From CAZKTF01 sp964555565 (GTDB lineage Bacteria > Planctomycetota > JAJSAM01 > JAKLKS01), in NCBI GenBank assembly GCA_964555565.1, contig CAZKTF010000043.1:1-19478 (forward strand): a stretch of 19,478 nucleotides of DNA, read 5' to 3'. The notes under the pieces are model-generated. The model ran no database searches. It was not told the origin of the DNA and was given only the letters and a program-made list of their open reading frames with translations. Both the position numbers and the translations under genes were made by a program. Positions within the stretch are counted from its first letter, which is position 1, and each line of letters opens with the position of its first letter. This document shows positions 13,149 through 19,478 of this stretch, piece by piece.

Positions 13149-15217
13149 AGCACGAGCCCCTTCGCCCGGTCCTCGGGCACGGGGGCGTAGGCCTTCGGTT
13201 CCAGGGTGAAGGACGCCCGGCCCTGGCTGAGGGAGCGGAGCGTGGTCGAGTAGCCGAACATCTCCGAGAGGGCGACCTTCCCCCGGATGATCCGGAGACC
13301 CGCCCCGGGGGTCTCGATGCTGGAGATGTCGGCCCGGCGCCGCTGGAGGTCCCCGAGGACGGCGCCGAGGAACTCCTCGGGCGAGTGGACGTCGAGGCCC
13401 ATGACCGGTTCGAGGAGGACCGGCTTCGCCCGGTCGAAGGCCTCGCCCAGGGCCTGGGCCGCGGCGGCCTCGAAGGCCGTCTCCGTGGAGTCCTGCGGGT
13501 GGACCGTCGCGTCGAGGAGGGTGACCCGGACGTTCACGGAGGGGTAGCCGAGGCCGCAGCCCCCCGCCAGCAAGGCCTTCACCCCCGACCGGACGGCGTT
13601 GAGGAACAGGGGGGGGAGCCGCTCCCCTCCCCGCAGCGGGGGCTCCCCGGCGCCGCCCGGGGCGACCTCGACGAGGACCCGGGCGAACTGCCGCTTCTCC
13701 CCCACCGTCCGCTCAAACACGTGCTCCGCGCGGGCGGTCCCGCCCACGGTCTGCCGGTAGGCCACGCGGGGCTTCCCCACGTGGGCCGCGACGCCGAAGT
13801 CCCGCGTGAGCCGGTTCACGAGGACCTCGAGATGCAGCTCCCCCATGCCGGAGATCACCGTCTGCCCGGTCTCCTCGTCCACCCGGGACTCGAAGGTGGG
13901 GTCGTCCCGGGCGAGCTTCCCGAGGGCGGCCGTGAGGGCGTCCCGGTCCGCGCCGCTGCGCGGCTCGATGGCGAGACTCATCACCGTGTCGGGGAACCGC
14001 ATCGTCTCGAGCAGGATCGGGTGCTTCTTCGGGCAGAGCGTGTCGCCGGTGACGGTGTAGCGCAGCCCCACCGTGGCCACGATGTCCCCGGGCCCCGCCT
14101 CCTCGACCGCCGCGCGGGAGTTGGCGTGCATCCGGAGGAGGCGCCCCACCCGCTCCACGCGGTCCTTCCCCGGGTTGTAGACCTGGTCGTTCCCGTGCAG
14201 TTCCCCGGAGTAGACCCGGAGGTAGGTCAGGTCCCCGTGCCGCTCGGAGAAGGTCTTGAAGGCGAGGGCGCAGAGGGGGTCCGCGCGGTCCGGCGCGCGG
14301 GTCGCCGCCTTCCCCTCCTCTCCCGGGAGGTGCCCCTTGACCGGTCCCGCGTCGAGGGGCGAGGGGAGGTACTCCGTCACGGCGTCGAGCAGCGGCTGGA
14401 TCCCCGCGTCCTTCAGGGCCGCGCCGCAGAGGACGGGGACGACGAGGCGGCGCAGCGTCCCCCGCCGGACCCCGCGCCGCACCTCCGCCTCCGCGAGGGG
14501 CTCCCCGGCGAGGTACTTCTCGGTGAGGGACTCGTCCCCGTGCTCCGCGGCCACCTCGACCATCCGGGCCCGCGCGGCCTCGACCTCCCCGGCCATCTCC
14601 GCCGGGACGGGCTCCTCGCGGACGGTGCGGCCCCGGTCCGAGGGGTCGAAGGTCAGGAGGACGCGCCGAAGGAGGTCCACGACGCCCCGGAACCCCGCCT
14701 CGCGGCCGAGGGGGAGCATCACGGGGAGGATGATCGGGCGCCCCCCCGCGGCCAGGCGGCGGCGGACGTCCTCGACGACCCGGCCAAAATCCGCGCCCAC
14801 GCGGTCGAGCTTGTTCACGAAGACGAGCCGGGGGACCCCGTAGCGATCGGCCTGGTGCCAGACGGTCTCCGACTGGGCCTCCACGCCGGCCACGCCGTCG
14901 AAGATCCCCACCGCCCCGTCCAGGACGCGGAGGCTCCTCTCGACCTCCGCCGTGAAGTCCACGTGGCCCGGCGTGTCGATCAGGTTGATCCGGAAGCCCT
15001 TCCACTCGAAGGTCGTCGCGGCGCTGGTGATCGTGATCCCCCGGCGCCGCTCCTCGTCCATCCAGTCCATGACGGTGTTCCCGTCGTGGACCTCCCCCAT
15101 CCGGTGCTCCTTCCCGGCGTAGTAGAGGATCCGCTCCGACACGGTGGTCTTGCCCGCGTCGATGTGGGCGATGATCCCGATGTTGCGGATCCGATCGAGC
15201 GGGAGCGGGGCGGCCAT
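13145..15217 (-). CDS. fusA: Elongation factor G (EF-G), divergent domain IV
   Basis: EF-G is the translocation GTPase. The 690-residue protein has G1 AHIDAGKT (17-24), G2 RGITI (59-63), G3 DTPGH (81-85), G4 NKLD (135-138) and G5 CGAALK (264-269, where CGSAFK is commoner). Domain II has YLRVYSG and TGDTLC; domain III has ISGMGELHLEV; domain V has EMFGYST and RSLSQGRASF. Domain IV is atypical: the GRGQYGHV-type segment is replaced by VGEKRQFARV (505-514), although the tip His is kept at 573 (TVHPQDS). The ATG at 15215-15217 has no ribosome binding site. It may be canonical EF-G or a subfamily; the TAG stop lies within the repeat next door. Confidence 0.93.
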   Translation of the reverse strand: MAAPLPLDRIRNIGIIAHIDAGKTTVSERILYYAGKEHRMGEVHDGNTVMDWMDEERRRGITITSAATTFEWKGFRINLIDTPGHVDFTAEVERSLRVLDGAVGIFDGVAGVEAQSETVWHQADRYGVPRLVFVNKLDRVGADFGRVVEDVRRRLAAGGRPIILPVMLPLGREAGFRGVVDLLRRVLLTFDPSDRGRTVREEPVPAEMAGEVEAARARMVEVAAEHGDESLTEKYLAGEPLAEAEVRRGVRRGTLRRLVVPVLCGAALKDAGIQPLLDAVTEYLPSPLDAGPVKGHLPGEEGKAATRAPDRADPLCALAFKTFSERHGDLTYLRVYSGELHGNDQVYNPGKDRVERVGRLLRMHANSRAAVEEAGPGDIVATVGLRYTVTGDTLCPKKHPILLETMRFPDTVMSLAIEPRSGADRDALTAALGKLARDDPTFESRVDEETGQTVISGMGELHLEVLVNRLTRDFGVAAHVGKPRVAYRQTVGGTARAEHVFERTVGEKRQFARVLVEVAPGGAGEPPLRGGERLPPLFLNAVRSGVKALLAGGCGLGYPSVNVRVTLLDATVHPQDSTETAFEAAAAQALGEAFDRAKPVLLEPVMGLDVHSPEEFLGAVLGDLQRRRADISSIETPGAGLRIIRGKVALSEMFGYSTTLRSLSQGRASFTLEPKAYAPVPEDRAKGLVL

Positions 15218-15229
15218 GGGGAACGGTCG

Positions 15230-15258
15230 ATGCTACGGGAGGGGGCGGGCCGCGCCAA
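15230..15258 (-). promoter_or_regulatory. Candidate promoter giving near-leaderless fusA mRNA
   Basis: On the minus strand TTGGCG (15253-15258) is followed after exactly 17 bases by TAGCAT (15230-15235), each with four of six consensus matches. The predicted start is near 15223-15224, only 6-7 nt before the fusA ATG. This fits the missing Shine-Dalgarno sequence in front of fusA, where the upstream bases are C-rich. If real, fusA has its own transcript and is read as a leaderless or near-leaderless message. The call rests on pattern and spacing only. Confidence 0.35.
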
Positions 15259-15291
15259 GAGGGGAAGGGGTGTGAGGCTGCCCAAGCACCG

Positions 15292-15362
15292 GGGGTCAGA
15301 CCTCAGGCGCTGGCAAGCGTACTCACCACGTCGAGCGAACTCGGCGCCTGGGGTCTGACCCC
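15292..15362. repeat. REP/BIME-like double palindrome between rpsG and fusA
   Basis: Arms at 15292-15310 and 15344-15362 are inverted copies over 19 bases with one mismatch, and pairing continues outward (CCG/CGG) after a one-base bulge. The outer part, GGGGTCAGACC with its partner GGTCTGACCCC, is itself near-palindromic, so each arm can also fold alone, as in paired REP units. The 33-base loop has no clear feature. It begins 8 nt after the rpsG stop. In RNA it would form a very stable stem of about 20 bp without a following U-run. Similar GGGGTCTGACCCC palindromes are, from memory, common dispersed bacterial repeats. Confidence 0.6.
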
Positions 15363-15369
15363 TCGGGGC

Positions 15370-15843
15370 CTACCAGGCGTAATGCGCGAAGGCCTTGTTG
15401 GCCTCCGCCATCTTGTGCACGTTCTCGCGCGTGAGGAAGGCCCCGCCCTCGCGGCGGGACGCGAGGACGATCTCCTCCGCCAGGCGGTCCGACATGGGCT
15501 TCCCCCGCTTCTTGTGGCAGATGTCGAGGATCCAGCGGATGGCGAGGGACTGCTGGCGCTTGGAGCTGACGTCGATGGGCACCTGGTAGGTGGCGCCGCC
15601 GACGCGCCGGCTGCGGACCTCGACCTGGGGCTTGACGTTGCTGATGGCCTGCTCGAAGGTCTTGAGCGCGTCCTGCTCGGGGACCTTCTTCGCCACGACC
15701 TCGAAGGCGTCGTAGACGATGGCCTGCGCGACCGAGCGCTTGCCCTTCTTCATGACGCAGTTGATGAACTTGGACAGGAGCAGGCTCCCGTACTTCGGGT
15801 CCGGCTTCTGGAGGTGCGCCAGGGACTCGTACTTGCGCGGCAT
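15370..15843 (-). CDS. rpsG: 30S ribosomal protein uS7 (S7)
   Basis: uS7 starts assembly of the 30S head and lies near the E site; in E. coli it represses the str operon. The 157-residue protein has normal length for the family (about 156), with the N-terminal PDPKYGSLLLSKFINCVMKKGK (quoted by PDPKYGS and FINCVMKKGK), the RVGGATYQVPIDV loop and the C-terminal HKMAEANKAFAHYAW. The ATG at 15841-15843 follows GGGAGGG. It is 18 nt after rpsL, so the long S12-S7 leader used for S7 feedback in E. coli is absent. Stop TAG, then the REP-like palindrome. Confidence 0.97.
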   Translation of the reverse strand: MPRKYESLAHLQKPDPKYGSLLLSKFINCVMKKGKRSVAQAIVYDAFEVVAKKVPEQDALKTFEQAISNVKPQVEVRSRRVGGATYQVPIDVSSKRQQSLAIRWILDICHKKRGKPMSDRLAEEIVLASRREGGAFLTRENVHKMAEANKAFAHYAW

Positions 15844-15861
15844 CGATCTCCCTCCCGGGGC

Positions 15862-16233
15862 CTACTTGGGCCGCTTCATCCCGTACTTGGAACGGCTGCG
15901 ACGGCGGCTCTCCACGCCCGACGTGTCCAGGACGCCCCGGATGATGTGGTACCGGACGCCCGGCAGGTCCTTCACGCGGCCGCCCCGCACCAGGACGATG
16001 GAGTGCTCCTGGAGGTTGTGGCCCTCGCCCATGATGTAGGCGGTGATCTCCTTCCCGTTGGAGAGCCGGACGCGGGCGATCTTGCGCAGCGCCGAATTCG
16101 GCTTCTTCGGGGTCATGGTCTTGACCTGGAGGCAGACCCCCCGCTTCTGCGGGCAGGACTCGAGCACGGGGCTCTTCGACTTGTACACCTGCTTCCGCCG
16201 GCCCTTGCGGACCAGCTGGTTGATCGTCGGCAT
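15862..16233 (-). CDS. rpsL: 30S ribosomal protein uS12 (S12)
   Basis: uS12 sits at the decoding centre and influences accuracy and streptomycin response. The 123-residue protein has normal length with NQLVRKGRRK, ESCPQKRGVC, TPKKPNSALRK and GGRVKDLPGVRYH. Lys43, Lys88 and Pro91 have the residues found in streptomycin-sensitive bacteria, and Asp89, the methylthiolation site for RimO, is kept. The ATG at 16231-16233 follows GGGGAGG. It begins 21 nt after rpoC, so the rpoBC and str genes are probably cotranscribed. Stop TAG. Confidence 0.98.
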   Translation of the reverse strand: MPTINQLVRKGRRKQVYKSKSPVLESCPQKRGVCLQVKTMTPKKPNSALRKIARVRLSNGKEITAYIMGEGHNLQEHSIVLVRGGRVKDLPGVRYHIIRGVLDTSGVESRRRSRSKYGMKRPK

Positions 16234-16254
16234 GCGCCTCCCCTCCCGGACTCC

Positions 16255-19478
<3,224 letters not shown>

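Noticed and set aside
15292..15362. Intrinsic transcription terminator after rpsG
   Set aside because: The stem is strong but the sequence after it on the minus strand is CGGTGCTTGGG, without a U-run. A role in RNA stability or as a repeat is more likely.

Overview
The window is a GC-rich (roughly 70 %) piece of bacterial chromosome. It carries one long run of core translation and transcription genes, all read from the minus strand. In transcription order, from the right edge to the left, they are rpoC (5' part missing), rpsL, rpsG, fusA, rpsJ, rplC, rplD, rplW, rplB, rpsS, rplV, rpsC, rplP, rpmC, rpsQ, rplN, rplX, rplE, rpsN (zinc type), rpsH, rplF, rplR, rpsE, rplO, secY, adk, map, rpmJ and rpsM (3' part missing). 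This is the classic rpoBC - str - S10 - spc - alpha order joined into one block. No tRNA, rRNA, CRISPR array or intact mobile-element gene was seen.

The host is most likely an uncultured Gram-negative-type bacterium. RpoC carries a trigger-loop insertion like the proteobacterial SI3 domain, and uS14 and bL36 are the zinc-binding forms. Methylomirabilota/Rokubacteria or a former deltaproteobacterial lineage would fit, but this is a weak guess that only a marker-gene tree could settle. Three genes often found in this order are absent: tuf after fusA, rpmD (uL30) between rpsE and rplO, and infA between map and rpmJ.

From 1 to 12144 the genes are packed tightly, with gaps of about 0-35 nt. Several 1-4 nt stop/start overlaps (rpsE/rplO, adk/map, rplD/rplW, rplP/rpmC, rpmC/rpsQ) suggest translational coupling. 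Many ribosomal proteins end in Ala/Pro/Gly/Lys-rich tails, most strikingly uL15. Of 28 stop codons visible, 21 are TAG, 7 are TGA and none is TAA. Five of the seven TGAs are tied to overlaps with the next start.

The real non-coding space is confined to 12145-15369, around rpsJ and fusA. It holds a 146-nt rpsJ-rplC spacer with a possible pseudoknot. It also holds a 548-nt fusA-rpsJ spacer with a promoter candidate, two opposed G-quadruplex motifs and a 273-bp MITE-like inverted repeat whose end coincides with the fusA stop codon. The third space is a 152-nt rpsG-fusA spacer with a REP-like double palindrome and a possible promoter giving near-leaderless fusA mRNA. fusA is therefore bracketed by repeats, encodes an EF-G with a divergent domain IV, and sits where tuf is missing. 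This is the most unusual part of the window.
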